From the NCBI GenBank assembly GCA_903822175.1, contig CAIJOB010000011.1:100815-164814 (forward strand): a stretch of DNA of 64,000 nt, in the 5' to 3' direction. The DNA comes from an uncultured Alphaproteobacteria bacterium (GTDB lineage: Bacteria > Pseudomonadota > Alphaproteobacteria > Caulobacterales > Caulobacteraceae). Positions 9,024-18,236 of this stretch are shown piece by piece (within the stretch, counting starts at the first letter, position 1; each line of letters opens with the position of its first letter). A program made the translations under genes and the position numbers. The notes under the pieces were generated by a model. It did not search any database, was not told where the DNA came from, and saw only the letters and a program-made list of their open reading frames with translations.

Positions 9024-9027
<4 letters not shown>
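8011..9027 (+). CDS. Isopenicillin N synthase family 2-oxoglutarate/Fe(II) oxygenase
   Basis: 338 residues with start ATG 8011 overlapping the stop of the GST gene by 4 nt. The N-terminal non-haem dioxygenase domain ([13 protein letters not shown]) is followed by the Fe-binding HTD in GEHTDYGLL, the distal His in STPHRVRN and the 2OG-binding RLSFPLFF. The domain layout matches the plant/bacterial IPNS-like oxidoreductases. Linkage with a glutathione transferase and, convergently, with a glutathione-dependent formaldehyde dehydrogenase would fit an oxidative demethylation/detoxification role, but that is inference. Its stop overlaps that of the opposing gene at 9024-9027. Confidence 0.86.
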
Positions 9028-10133
<1,106 letters not shown>

Positions 10134-10257
10134 CTAGGATTCTCGCGGGTTGATTTGGCGGGGCGACCCTTTCCCATTCGCACGCGGTTGTGAAGACCCT
10201 CGAACGGCTTATGGCGCCGCTTGCGCAACAGAGACGGCCGATCGGCGTTACGCCACC

Positions 10258-10515
10258 ATGACCGAGCCGCATGACCTGAGCCGCGACGAGCGCAATATCC
10301 TGCTGGCGGCCCTCCGCGGGCCGTTGTTCGACCGCGAGCCGGCGGTGATGGGCCTGTGCCTCCGGCTCTGCGGGCGCAAGCTCTTGCAGCGGGCCGGGAG
10401 CGTGGCCGTCGCGAACGGCTGGCGGGGCTCGCCCCACGCCTTCGTACTCACCCGCGAGGGTTGGAGCCTGGTGAATGCCGAACGGCGCCGCGTTCCGATC
10501 CTGCGCGTCGGCTGA
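10258..10515 (+). CDS. Small hypothetical protein (85 aa)
   Basis: 85 residues beginning MTEPHDLSRDERN. The frame is open upstream to 10150, but ATG 10258 gives the more natural N-terminus. It is rich in Arg and Leu with two Cys in LCLRLCGRK, and has no signal peptide or membrane helix. I do not recognise a family. It is 23 nt upstream of a Thr-rich lipoprotein gene in the same direction. Could be a small winged-helix-like or regulatory protein, but nothing shows this directly. Confidence 0.5.
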   Translation: MTEPHDLSRDERNILLAALRGPLFDREPAVMGLCLRLCGRKLLQRAGSVAVANGWRGSPHAFVLTREGWSLVNAERRRVPILRVG

Positions 10516-10538
10516 CGCCAAGAGCGAACGGAGACCCC

Positions 10539-10865
10539 ATGACCTTGCGACCCCTTAGGCCGGCCCTGGCGGCCTCGGCCGCCGCGATCTGCGCGCTTGG
10601 CCTGCTGAGCGCCGGCTGCTCAAAAAAGGATGGCGTCCAGACCACCACCACAACAACAACGGCCACGACCGCCGCGGCGCCTGCCACGGTTCGGGCCCCC
10701 GCGGTGACCGGCGCGATCACCCCGGCCACGGCCACTGGTCCAGCCGGCGAACTCGGCCAGACGGCGGCGGTCTCCCCGCCCGCCAACTCGAACGGCACAA
10801 CGCCGCCGAGTCCCGGCGTCGGTCCGCCCGGCGGCCCTGGAGCCGCCGAGGCGCCCCGCGAATAA
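10539..10865 (+). CDS. Thr-rich putative lipoprotein (copy 1)
   Basis: 108 residues. The N-terminus has two Arg, a hydrophobic stretch and lipobox LSAGC followed by SKKDG. The remainder is low-complexity: a run of seven Thr, then Ala/Pro/Thr/Gly segments and a Pro/Gly-rich tail. It would be anchored in the outer or inner membrane as a disordered periplasmic tether. It is similar in architecture to the next gene (10949-11257): lipobox, Cys-x-KK, then Thr/Ala low complexity, which suggests duplication. No enzymatic domain is visible. Confidence 0.6.
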   Translation: MTLRPLRPALAASAAAICALGLLSAGCSKKDGVQTTTTTTTATTAAAPATVRAPAVTGAITPATATGPAGELGQTAAVSPPANSNGTTPPSPGVGPPGGPGAAEAPRE

Positions 10866-10948
10866 GGTTCTTTCACTTTTTCGGGAACAAGCCGGCGCGG
10901 TAGCGGTTGAACAGGCTCACCTGGTCTAATTCCCGAGGGAGCCACTCC

Positions 10949-11257
10949 ATGACAACCATCACCTGGCGTAAAAGCCTGATCGCCACCGCCGCCGTCCTCG
11001 CCGCTTCGAGCTTCGCCCTGGGCGCATGCACCAAGAAGGCTGACGACACCGCGACGACTACCAGCACGACGTCGACCGCGACCGACGCCTCGGCCAACAC
11101 CACCACCCCGGCGGCGACCGACCCGGCCACCGCCCCGGCTCCGGGCACGCCCGGCACCACCACCACGACTAACCCGGACGGTTCGCAGGGCACCGCCCCG
11201 ACCGCCCCGGCGGCCACGACGACGAAGTCGACCACCACCACGACCGCGCCGAAGTAG
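10949..11257 (+). CDS. Thr-rich putative lipoprotein (copy 2)
   Basis: 102 residues beginning MTTITWRKSLIATAA; GAGGGAG at 10936-10942 is a good ribosome-binding site, favouring this ATG over the upstream one at 10907. Lipobox ALGAC is followed by TKKAD and then almost pure Thr/Ala/Ser/Pro low complexity ending TTTTTAPK. It shares the Cys-x-KK start and Thr runs with the preceding gene, 83 nt upstream. A strong intrinsic terminator follows at 11279-11310, closing the transcription unit. Function unknown. Confidence 0.65.
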   Translation: MTTITWRKSLIATAAVLAASSFALGACTKKADDTATTTSTTSTATDASANTTTPAATDPATAPAPGTPGTTTTTNPDGSQGTAPTAPAATTTKSTTTTTAPK

Positions 11258-11278
11258 GCTTACGACCGCGACAACGAG

Positions 11279-11311
11279 GGGCCGGTCCGCATCGCGGGCC
11301 GGCCCTTTTTC
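11279..11311 (+). terminator. Rho-independent terminator after the Thr-rich lipoprotein
   Basis: A 12-bp stem, GGGCCGGTCCGC (11279-11290) against GCGGGCCGGCCC (11294-11305) with one G-U pair, encloses a 3-nt loop and is followed by TTTTTC. It lies 22 nt after the stop at 11257. Confidence 0.88.
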
Positions 11312-11353
11312 GTTCGGCTTGGGCGCAAGCGAGCGGCGTTGTATGCCGCGCCC

Positions 11354-11596
11354 ATGGCCTCCCCGGACATCCCGCCCGAAATCCTCGTCGACGCCCGCGG
11401 TCATCGCTGCCCGGTGCCGACGCTGCGGCTGCGCAAGGCGCTGGAGGCCGCGCCGGCCGGGGCTCGCGTACGCCTGCTGGCCGATGACCCGATGGCGCGG
11501 ATCGACGTGCCGCACTTCGTTGCTGAGATCGGCGCTGAAATCCTGGCGCGCGACGACCTGGAGGGCGGCTTCAGCTTCCTGGTGGCGAAGCCATAG
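11354..11596 (+). CDS. TusA family sulfurtransferase-like protein
   Basis: 80 residues. The signature RGHRCPVPTLRLRKAL near residues 14-29 contains the catalytic Cys-Pro-x-Pro of TusA/SirA-fold proteins, which carry persulfide sulfur between proteins (tRNA thiolation, molybdenum cofactor, other sulfur trafficking). The TusA fold length is about 80 residues, so the gene is complete. An upstream TTG (11339) is in frame, but ATG 11354 gives the family-like start. It faces the YihY gene convergently with 13 nt between the stops. Confidence 0.86.
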   Translation: MASPDIPPEILVDARGHRCPVPTLRLRKALEAAPAGARVRLLADDPMARIDVPHFVAEIGAEILARDDLEGGFSFLVAKP

Positions 11597-11609
11597 GCCG
11601 CCCGCCGCC

Positions 11610-12509
11610 CTAGTTTTCCAGAGCCGGCTCGGCCGCGTGCTGATCGATCGCCAGTTCGATTTCTGTGGCCAGCGCGCCCCCGAAGAAGATCGCGTTCACG
11701 TTCCAGGATATCCAGATCAGGAACACCACCACCGTGGCGATCGAGCCATAGGTCGCGCCGAGGCTGGCGATCTCCTCGACGTAGAAGGCGATGGCCCAGG
11801 AGGCGAACAGGCAGAGCACTGCGGCGCTGAACCCGCCCGCCAGCGACGCCCGCCAGTTCACCGGGCGGCTGGACATCGCCCAGCGGTAGATCAGGCTCAT
11901 GCCCAGCGTCATCAGCGCCGTCGCCCAGGTCCACTCGCTGTAGAGCCAGGAGACGCCGCGCAACGGCCGCAGGTCGAAGGCCGCGCCCATCACTCTCAGG
12001 CCGAAGAACACCGCCGAAACGAATCCCAAAAGGGCGAAGGTCGCCACCAGCACCACGAGCGCCATGATATTGAAGCCGACGAATCCACGCGGCTCGTCCT
12101 CATCATGGATGAACGAGAGCCCCGCCAGCATGGCCTTGAACCCGCGGTGCGAGGCGTAGAGGCCGATCATCAGAGCGAAGGCGCCCTGGGCGGTCATCGC
12201 CACATGGGGCGCGTGGGCCAGGCGCACCAGCTCCTGCTGCACGATGCTGCGCGCGCCCTCGGGAATCACCAGGGCCAGCATCTCGCCCTCGCGCTCGGCC
12301 TGCAGTGGGCTGGAGAGCAGGCTGTAGAGGGTCACCAGGATCGCCAGCGCCGGGAAGATCGCCAGCAGGCTGAAGAACGAGACGCCGCCCGTGTAGAGCA
12401 TGACGTCGCGGCCCCACAGCCGCGTCAGCGCCCGCCACAGCGTGAGCACCCAAAGCCGGGGGTCCCACGGAACGGCCCGCAGTCGAGTCATGATCCAGAT
12501 GGCCGTCAT
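11610..12509 (-). CDS. YihY/virulence factor BrkB family membrane protein
   Basis: 299 residues with about six hydrophobic helices. The N-terminal segment (LTRLWGRDVMLYTGGVSFFSLLAIFPA) is characteristic of the YihY/BrkB family; another conserved block reads WSYIYR-like in LIYRWAMS. It is an inner-membrane protein of uncertain role, once misnamed ribonuclease BN. The frame is open upstream to 12737; I chose ATG 12507-12509 (MTAIWIM) because the upstream extension has no family resemblance. ATG 12489-12491 is an alternative. Confidence 0.83.
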   Translation of the reverse strand: MTAIWIMTRLRAVPWDPRLWVLTLWRALTRLWGRDVMLYTGGVSFFSLLAIFPALAILVTLYSLLSSPLQAEREGEMLALVIPEGARSIVQQELVRLAHAPHVAMTAQGAFALMIGLYASHRGFKAMLAGLSFIHDEDEPRGFVGFNIMALVVLVATFALLGFVSAVFFGLRVMGAAFDLRPLRGVSWLYSEWTWATALMTLGMSLIYRWAMSSRPVNWRASLAGGFSAAVLCLFASWAIAFYVEEIASLGATYGSIATVVVFLIWISWNVNAIFFGGALATEIELAIDQHAAEPALEN

Positions 12510-12657
12510 CGGGCGGAAGGTGCTGAGGAACGGCGCCCTCCGCAAGGCGCGGCGAGAACAATTCCGCTCGATCTGTCGGCTGGAAGCGGCATGGTTCGTC
12601 GTTACAACCAGAACCCGGGCGGCGCGCCCGAGCCAACCAACGGACGGAGTTTGCGAC

Positions 12658-13098
12658 ATGCGGGTAATGGTGATCGTGAAGGCCAACCCTGAGTCGGAGG
12701 CGGGCGGCCTGCCGACGCCCGAGTACATCGCGCGCATGGGCGCCTATAACGACGAGCTGATCGCCGCGGGCGTGATGCTCGACGCCGGCGGCCTGCGCCC
12801 GAGCGCCCGGGGCGCCCGCGTCAGCCTGCGCCGAGGCAAGGCCACCGTCATCGACGGCCCCTTCACCGAAACCAAGGAGCTGCTGGGCGGCTATTGGATC
12901 TGGCAGGTGGCGTCGCTGCAGGACGCCATCGACTGGGCGAAGAAGGCGCCGACCGACGGCGACCGGGAGTTCAATCTGGAACTGCGGCCGTTCATGGAGC
13001 CGGAAGACTTCGCCGAGGTCGCCTCTCCGGAGCTGATCGCCCAGGAACAGGGATGGCGCGACGAGCAGGCCAGCAAGGCTCCGAAGGCGCCAGCCTGA
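12658..13098 (+). CDS. YciI/DGPF-domain protein (copy 1)
   Basis: 146 residues. It begins MRVMVIVKAN, contains the DGPFTETKELLGGYWIW segment and the surrounding ferredoxin-like alpha/beta pattern of the YCII-related DGPF family. In other bacteria these proteins are linked to ECF sigma factors (ECF42 group), but no sigma gene is adjacent here. GGACGGAG at 12641-12648 precedes ATG 12658. A second family member occurs at 26838. Exact biochemical role is unknown. Confidence 0.85.
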   Translation: MRVMVIVKANPESEAGGLPTPEYIARMGAYNDELIAAGVMLDAGGLRPSARGARVSLRRGKATVIDGPFTETKELLGGYWIWQVASLQDAIDWAKKAPTDGDREFNLELRPFMEPEDFAEVASPELIAQEQGWRDEQASKAPKAPA

Positions 13099-13113
13099 CC
13101 CCTGCCCCAGTGC

Positions 13114-13154
13114 AAAAACGCGAGACGCCGCCATCCAACGAAGATGGCGGCGCC
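13114..13154 (-). terminator. Intrinsic terminator, leftward, possibly bidirectional
   Basis: GACGCCGCCATC (13124-13135) pairs with GATGGCGGCGCC (13143-13154), a 12-bp stem with one G-U and a 7-nt loop. On the minus strand it is followed after five bases by five T (AAAAA at 13114-13118 on the plus strand). It lies between the convergent DGPF and PEP-CTERM genes and would stop transcription from the PEP-CTERM gene. Confidence 0.78.
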
Positions 13155-13179
13155 TGACGTCTTATTCGATCGCCTGGAT

Positions 13180-13773
13180 TCAGGCGGCGGCGAAGGTCGC
13201 GCGGCGACGCCGCAGCATCGCGCCGGCGCTGCCGAAGCCGATGATCATCAGCGCCCAGGACGCCGGCTCTGGCACGCCGCCGGGTATCGGCGCGAAATTC
13301 ACCGTGCCGCCGAACGAAGCGGCGGGACCGCCCGAACCCTTGATGACCAGCTCCTGCTGGCCGCCGGAGGTCACGAACTGGGCGGTGATACCGCCGCTGG
13401 GCAGACCGGCCGGCGTCGGCCCGATCATCCCGTTCACGCCGTTGAAGGTGAAGCCGCTGAACACCAGCGCATTGGTGGTGTCGCTCGACGTTACGGACGA
13501 GCCAACCCGGCCCGTCGGGAGGTTGAAGCTGAACGTATCGGTAAAGCTGTCCCGGCCACCGACGCCCGGCCCCGTAATGGTCTGCGTCGAGACGCCCTGG
13601 ACCGACGAACTGCCGCCCAGAACGCTAAGGCCGGTGTCCCCGATCACCACCGAGATGGCCCCGTTCAAGGGGTTCACTGTCCAGGTGTCGATAAAGGTCG
13701 CCGCGCTGGCGGCGCCTGCGCACGCCAAGGTCGCGACGGCAGTCGCCGCCGCCAGTTTGCTTCGAATGTTCAT
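13180..13773 (-). CDS. PEPxxWA-CTERM sorting domain-containing protein (197 aa)
   Basis: 197 residues. A Sec signal peptide (residues 1-24, ending AGAASA) leads into a Gly/Ser/Thr-rich beta-type body. The C-terminus is the PEPxxWA-CTERM signal: VPEPASWALMIIGFG, a hydrophobic helix, then RRRR. Such proteins are exported and thought to be processed by an exosortase, usually with an EPS locus, neither of which is in this window. ATG 13771-13773 gives the signal peptide directly; the frame opens a further 8 codons upstream. The body has no recognised domain. Confidence 0.88.
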   Translation of the reverse strand: MNIRSKLAAATAVATLACAGAASAATFIDTWTVNPLNGAISVVIGDTGLSVLGGSSSVQGVSTQTITGPGVGGRDSFTDTFSFNLPTGRVGSSVTSSDTTNALVFSGFTFNGVNGMIGPTPAGLPSGGITAQFVTSGGQQELVIKGSGGPAASFGGTVNFAPIPGGVPEPASWALMIIGFGSAGAMLRRRRATFAAA

Positions 13774-14201
13774 AAGGCCCAGCCTTCCAGAGGTCACATA
13801 ATCTGCACCGAGGCCGTGAGTGGCGCGGGTCAGTTGGCCTACAAACTGGGATCGGGCGGCGTAGTTCCGCCCTAATTCAACTTTTATTCAGTATATGTCC
13901 GGCATTCGACTTTTCCGTATGGCCACGCTTGCCATATTCCCCCGATGTTCCGAGGCAAATCTACTTTATCCGGGGAGTCGCCTAGGCGACAATTGCTCTA
14001 CGCTACAGCAGAGCTGCTCGCCACGATTTCGGCGCCACATGAAGGCCAAATGGAAACGGCGCGCCACCGGTAAGGGTGGCGCGCCGCCGATGGGCGTGTC
14101 GTTCCATCAGATCGTTCGCCGCTTCGAGGGACGGGAGAGCGCGACGAACAACCTCGCGCAACCTTGTGACCCAGCGGCTGAACCCAACCTGAACGGGACC
14201 T
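13774..14201. other. Intergenic region, AT-richer than surroundings
   Basis: 428 bp between the PEP-CTERM gene and the CoA transferase gene, both leftward. The segment about 13870-13975 is clearly richer in A/T than its neighbours and probably carries the PEP-CTERM promoter, though I cannot assign -35/-10 boxes. A perfect hairpin lies at 14058-14085. A plus-strand ORF spanning 13895-14221 has no family resemblance, and I do not call it. Confidence 0.5.
14058..14085 (-). terminator. Perfect 11-bp hairpin, candidate terminator of the CoA transferase gene
   Basis: GGCGCGCCACC (14058-14068) is exactly complementary to GGTGGCGCGCC (14075-14085) with loop GGTAAG. It lies 117 nt downstream of the leftward gene ending at 14202. 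On the minus strand it is followed by GTTTCCATTT, a weak T-tract, so terminator function is only probable. Confidence 0.45.
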
Positions 14202-15350
14202 TCAGGAAACCGCATCCTTGACCGGCGCGGGGGCGCCGCTCAGCGCATCGACCTCGCCTTCCGAAAAGCCCCAATCCAGCAGCGCCTCGCGGTCGTGCGC
14301 CCCGATGGCGCACGGCGGCCCCTGGATCGCGCCGGGCGTAACGGAGAATCGCGGCGCGGGCGCGGGCTGCACAACGCCTGCGACCTCAACGAAGGTCTGG
14401 CGCGCGGCGTTGTGCGGATGCTTTGGAGCCTCTTCAAGGTCAAGGATCGGCGCGAAACAGACATCGGTCCCGTCCATGATCGCGCACCATTCCGCCTGGG
14501 TCTTGCCGGCGATGACCTTGGCGAGCTTCTCAGCGAGCGCCGGCCAGGCCGAGCGGTCCATCTGGCGGGCGAACTCGGGATCGGTGATGCCGGTCTTCTC
14601 CAGCAGCAGCGCATAGAACTGCGGCTCGATGGAGCCGATGGAGATCCACTTGCCGTCGGCGCACTGATAGGTGTCGTAGAAGTGGGCGCCGCCGTCGAGC
14701 AGGTTGGTGCGGCGCGTCTCCTGCCACATGCCTGAGGCCTTGAACCCGTAGAACATGGCCATCAGCGAGGCGGCGCCGTCGCTCATGGCGCAGTCGATCA
14801 CCTGACCCTTGCCGGTCTCACGCGCCTGGATCACGCCCGCCAGCAGGCCGAACGCCAGATAGAGCGCCCCGCCACCGAAATCGCCCACCAGGTTCAGCGG
14901 CGGCACGGGCTTCTCGTCCGTGCCGATGGCGTGCAGCGCGCCGGTGATCGCGATGTAGTTCATGTCGTGACCGGCGGCGTTGGCATAGGGGCCGGTCTGG
15001 CCCCAGCCGGTCATCCGCCCGAACACCAGCTTGGGATTGCGCTTCAGGGCGACGTCTGGCCCCAGGCCCAGCCGCTCCATGACGCCCGGCCGGAAGCCCT
15101 CGAGGATCGCGTCGGCCTTTTCCATCAGCTTCAGGCAGGCCTCGATGGCCGCGGGCTGCTTGAGGTCCAGCGCCACCGAGCGCCGGCCGCGCGAGGTTAT
15201 GTCGCTCGGCGCGCCGCCACGGCCGCCACCCTTGCGGTCAATCCGCACCACGTCGGCGCCCAGGTCGGAGAGCAGCATCCCGCAGAACGGCCCCGGGCCG
15301 ATTCCGGCGAACTCCACCACCTTCAGTCCGGTCAGCGGTCCCTGGCGCAT
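14202..15350 (-). CDS. CaiB/BaiF CoA-transferase family protein (alpha-methylacyl-CoA racemase-like)
   Basis: 382 residues. Starts [21 protein letters not shown] and continues with [14 protein letters not shown], the N-terminal signature of family III CoA transferases, closest in wording to alpha-methylacyl-CoA racemase. Also present are [13 protein letters not shown], the HDMNYIA segment (His/Asp region of the racemase active site) and [12 protein letters not shown]. The likely role is epimerisation or CoA transfer on branched acyl-CoA in fatty-acid or sterol degradation. The frame is open upstream to 15674, but ATG 15348-15350 is the family start. An SDR gene lies 80 nt upstream in the same direction. 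Confidence 0.9.
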   Translation of the reverse strand: MRQGPLTGLKVVEFAGIGPGPFCGMLLSDLGADVVRIDRKGGGRGGAPSDITSRGRRSVALDLKQPAAIEACLKLMEKADAILEGFRPGVMERLGLGPDVALKRNPKLVFGRMTGWGQTGPYANAAGHDMNYIAITGALHAIGTDEKPVPPLNLVGDFGGGALYLAFGLLAGVIQARETGKGQVIDCAMSDGAASLMAMFYGFKASGMWQETRRTNLLDGGAHFYDTYQCADGKWISIGSIEPQFYALLLEKTGITDPEFARQMDRSAWPALAEKLAKVIAGKTQAEWCAIMDGTDVCFAPILDLEEAPKHPHNAARQTFVEVAGVVQPAPAPRFSVTPGAIQGPPCAIGAHDREALLDWGFSEGEVDALSGAPAPVKDAVS

Positions 15351-15430
15351 CGTCGTCACTCCCAATTGCTTTACGTGCGAGTAAAGCCACCTGCCCTGCG
15401 GTAAGCCAAGTGGGGGGCAGCCAAGCCCCG

Positions 15431-16207
15431 TCAGCCGCCGCCCGGCAGGGTCTGGCCGTCGTCGATGATGAACAGGCTGCCGGTGATCGCCCTGCCCGCC
15501 GGGCCCGCCAGCATCAGCAAGGCCGCATCCAGGTCGCTCTCCTGCATCAGGCGGCGGCGCGGGAAGCGCTTCAACTGCGCTGCCCCACCTTCGGTCTCGA
15601 ACCACTCGTCGTTGATACCGCTCAGGATGTAGCCCGGACCGATGGCGTTGACCGAGATCCCGCTTCTCGCCCACTCACGGGCCATCACCCGGGTCATCAT
15701 CGCCACCGCCGCCTTCGACCCGCAGTAGGCCGACAGCCCCGGCAGGTTGGTCTGGCCGGCCACCGAGCCAATGTTGACGATCCGCGCATCCCCGCGCTCG
15801 GCGGCGCCAGACTTGAGCATCAGCCGGGCCGCGGCCTGGGCGGCGAAATAGACGCCGCGCACATTGATGTCGAAGGTCTCGTCGAACTTCTCGATGGTCA
15901 TGTCGAGCGCCATGCCGTCGCCGCCGACGCCAGCGTTGTTGATCAGGATCGAGATCGGCCCCAGCACGGCCTCGATCTCGTCGAAGGCCGGGGCGATGCT
16001 CGCCGCGTCCGCGACATCCAGCCGCAGGGCCATGGCGCGATGGCCCTGCCTCGCCAGTTCGCCCGCGATCGCCTCGACCTTGTCCAGCCGGCGCGCCGTC
16101 AGGGCCACAGCGGCGCCTTCCGAGGCCAGAAACCGCGCGAAATGGGCGCCGAGGCCCCCTGACGCACCAGAGACAACTGCAACCTGACCTCGCAGGCTTG
16201 CGCCCAT
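15431..16207 (-). CDS. SDR family NAD(P)-dependent oxidoreductase
   Basis: 258 residues of the classical short-chain dehydrogenase fold. The cofactor motif is [12 protein letters not shown] (TGxxxGxG type), the structural motif is NNAGVGG, and the active site contains Ser (NIGSVAG), Y-x-x-x-K (YCGSKAA) and the upstream Asn. AAGGAGG (minus strand, 16214-16220) is 6 nt before ATG 16205-16207, which decides the start over the in-frame TTG at 16213. It is probably co-transcribed with the downstream CoA transferase, suggesting acyl-CoA or hydroxyacyl metabolism; substrate not determined. Confidence 0.9.
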   Translation of the reverse strand: MGASLRGQVAVVSGASGGLGAHFARFLASEGAAVALTARRLDKVEAIAGELARQGHRAMALRLDVADAASIAPAFDEIEAVLGPISILINNAGVGGDGMALDMTIEKFDETFDINVRGVYFAAQAAARLMLKSGAAERGDARIVNIGSVAGQTNLPGLSAYCGSKAAVAMMTRVMAREWARSGISVNAIGPGYILSGINDEWFETEGGAAQLKRFPRRRLMQESDLDAALLMLAGPAGRAITGSLFIIDDGQTLPGGG

Positions 16208-16339
16208 ATTCAACCTCCTTAACCTTTCCTGACCTGTCGCATCCTACGGTGTCCGTCTATCCTGCGGCATCGAGTCCCGCGTGGCGTCACCACTCCAGGT
16301 CTCTTTTCGGGCCGAGTCGGCTCCTTAGGAAGGAATTAG

Positions 16340-17671
16340 ATGTCGTCGAGCGTTCAGGCACGCATCCTGATCGTCGCCCGCGACGACACCTTGGCGGGTC
16401 CGCTTGCCGAGGGTCTGGACCGGCTTGGCTGGAAGACCATCACCGCGCGCGGCCGTTTCGCCGCCGTCACCGCGCTCACCGATCTGCAGATCGAGGGCGC
16501 GATCATCGACCTGCGCGGCGTTGGCGAAGAGGCGCTGGGTCTGGCGCGGCGGCTGAAGGCGGCCTGCGCGCCGCGCAAGCTGCCGGTCATCGCCATCGGC
16601 GACCCCGACCCGATTCTGGAAACCTACGGCTTCGACGTGACGCTGGCCGCGCCGCTGCATCCGGCCCAGGCGGCCATGCGGCTGGAGACCCTGGTCCGCA
16701 CCGCCGTGGCCGAGGAAGAGTTCGAGCTGCGGAGCGAAACCTTCGCCGAGTTCGGCCGCAAGTTCGACCCGCCGGAAACCGACGTCAGCCCCTACCGCGT
16801 TCTGGCCATCGGGGAGCCCGCGCCGCAGTTCCTGGCGCTGAACAACGCGCTGCTGCGCAATGGCGCCGACGTGGTGGGAGCGTTCACCGCCTACACCGCC
16901 TTCGACTACCTGCATGAACGGATCTTCGACGCCGTGGTGCTGTGGGCCGGCGACAATCCGCAGGAGGCGCTTTCGATCGCCGCGGGCCTGCGCCGCAACA
17001 CCCGCCTCTACCACACGCCTGCGCTGCTCTACATGCGCAAGGAAACCTACGTCACGACGTCGGAAGCCTTCCATCGCGGCCTCTCCGATGTGGCGTCGCC
17101 GGAGACCCCGGAAAGCGAAACCGCGCGGCGCATCGTCGAACTGGCCCGCAGCTACCGCCGACAGATGGGCGTGCGCGCGGCGCTGGAGCAGGCGCGAACC
17201 TCCGGCATGATGGACGCCGCCACCGGCCTCTTCACACAGGACCTGTTCGCCGCCCACCTCGCCCGCCTCGCTCAGGCCGCCAAGCAGCGCAATCGCGCGC
17301 TGAGCGTCTGCGTGCTGAAGGTCGCCGACAAGCCGGAGTTGAAGGCCGCCCGCGCCGGCGGCTGGCTCGACCGCGCCATCCCGCAGATCGGCTCGATGAT
17401 CGGCCGCCTGGTGCGCGTCGAAGACACCGCCGCACGCCTGGGGCCCGAGGTTTTCGCGCTGGCGCTCCCCAACACGCCCGGCGCCAACGGACGGCTTGCG
17501 GGAGAGAGGATCGCCGCGGTCATCGGCTGCACGGCCTTCGAGGCCGGCGAGGGTAACACCCCGTTCGTGGTGGACTTCGACCTGGGCGTGGCCCCGGTGA
17601 CCTCCGCCGAAACCGCCGGACGCGCGCTGGAGGAAGCTGCGGCGCACGCCCATGGACTGAAAGCGAGCTGA
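16340..17671 (+). CDS. popA: PopA-type response regulator: REC-REC-degenerate GGDEF, c-di-GMP effector
   Basis: 443 residues. Residues 6-125 form a first receiver domain with acidic residues D15/D16 and candidate phospho-acceptor D57 (IIDLRG). Residues about 145-265 form a second, degenerate receiver. Residues about 285-443 form a GGDEF fold in which the catalytic motif reads GPEVF (368-372) instead of GGDEF, while the inhibitory-site R-x-x-D (R359-V-E-D362) is intact five residues upstream. That combination is the hallmark of Caulobacter PopA, which binds c-di-GMP at the I-site and recruits the replication inhibitor CtrA to the pole for ClpXP degradation. Diguanylate cyclase activity is not expected. 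The CcdC-family gene starts immediately after the stop. Confidence 0.87.
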   Translation: MSSSVQARILIVARDDTLAGPLAEGLDRLGWKTITARGRFAAVTALTDLQIEGAIIDLRGVGEEALGLARRLKAACAPRKLPVIAIGDPDPILETYGFDVTLAAPLHPAQAAMRLETLVRTAVAEEEFELRSETFAEFGRKFDPPETDVSPYRVLAIGEPAPQFLALNNALLRNGADVVGAFTAYTAFDYLHERIFDAVVLWAGDNPQEALSIAAGLRRNTRLYHTPALLYMRKETYVTTSEAFHRGLSDVASPETPESETARRIVELARSYRRQMGVRAALEQARTSGMMDAATGLFTQDLFAAHLARLAQAAKQRNRALSVCVLKVADKPELKAARAGGWLDRAIPQIGSMIGRLVRVEDTAARLGPEVFALALPNTPGANGRLAGERIAAVIGCTAFEAGEGNTPFVVDFDLGVAPVTSAETAGRALEEAAAHAHGLKAS

Positions 17672-18226
17672 ATGCCCCCGACATCTGCGAATGGATCGCC
17701 CTGGGCGACCCTGATCCCGATCCTGATCGCCTTCGTGCTTGTGATCTTGCGCAACGCCCGCGCCCGACGCCTTCATATCGAGCAGATGTGGATCGCCCCG
17801 GTGATCATCGTGGCGATGATCGGTCTGGCGCTGTGGGGTGAAAGCCAGGCTTCGGTGGCGCACGGCGGGCCAGGCTTTGCGCTGACGCCGCTCAATATCG
17901 GCCTCGATATCGCAGGCATCCTGGTGGGCTCGCTGCTGGGCTGGTGGCGGGCCCGTTTCACCAACATCACCATCGACCCGGCCACCCACGAACTCACCAG
18001 CCGCGCCTCGCCGCTCGGCATGGTGGTGATCCTGGGCATCCTGGTGATCCGCACCGCGGTGCGCACCTACGCCACGGGCGGCGCGCTCGGCGAATGGGCC
18101 GGGCCTGTCGCCGACGCGCTCCTGGTGATGTCGGTGGGCTTGGTCTGCGCCCAGCGGCTGGAAATCTACATCCGCGCCAGCCGCCTGCTCAATGAAGCCC
18201 GCGCCGGCGGATCGCCGGCCGCCTGA
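17672..18226 (+). CDS. CcdC/DUF1453 family membrane protein
   Basis: 184 residues with about five hydrophobic helices. ATG 17672 abuts the popA stop with no intergenic base, so the two are co-translated. The R-N-A-R-A-R-R-L segment after the first helix, the GLDIAGILVGSLLGWWRAR helix and the long C-terminal helices resemble CcdC-like (DUF1453) proteins. CcdC of Bacillus is linked with cytochrome c maturation, but in alphaproteobacteria the role is unknown. It ends 10 nt before the stop of the convergent hybrid kinase. Confidence 0.75.
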   Translation: MPPTSANGSPWATLIPILIAFVLVILRNARARRLHIEQMWIAPVIIVAMIGLALWGESQASVAHGGPGFALTPLNIGLDIAGILVGSLLGWWRARFTNITIDPATHELTSRASPLGMVVILGILVIRTAVRTYATGGALGEWAGPVADALLVMSVGLVCAQRLEIYIRASRLLNEARAGGSPAA

Positions 18227-18236
18227 CCCCTCAAGA

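Noticed and set aside
13895..14221. 108-residue plus-strand ORF in the gap
   Set aside because: No ribosome-binding site, no recognisable features, spans a hairpin and runs into the 3' end of the CoA transferase.
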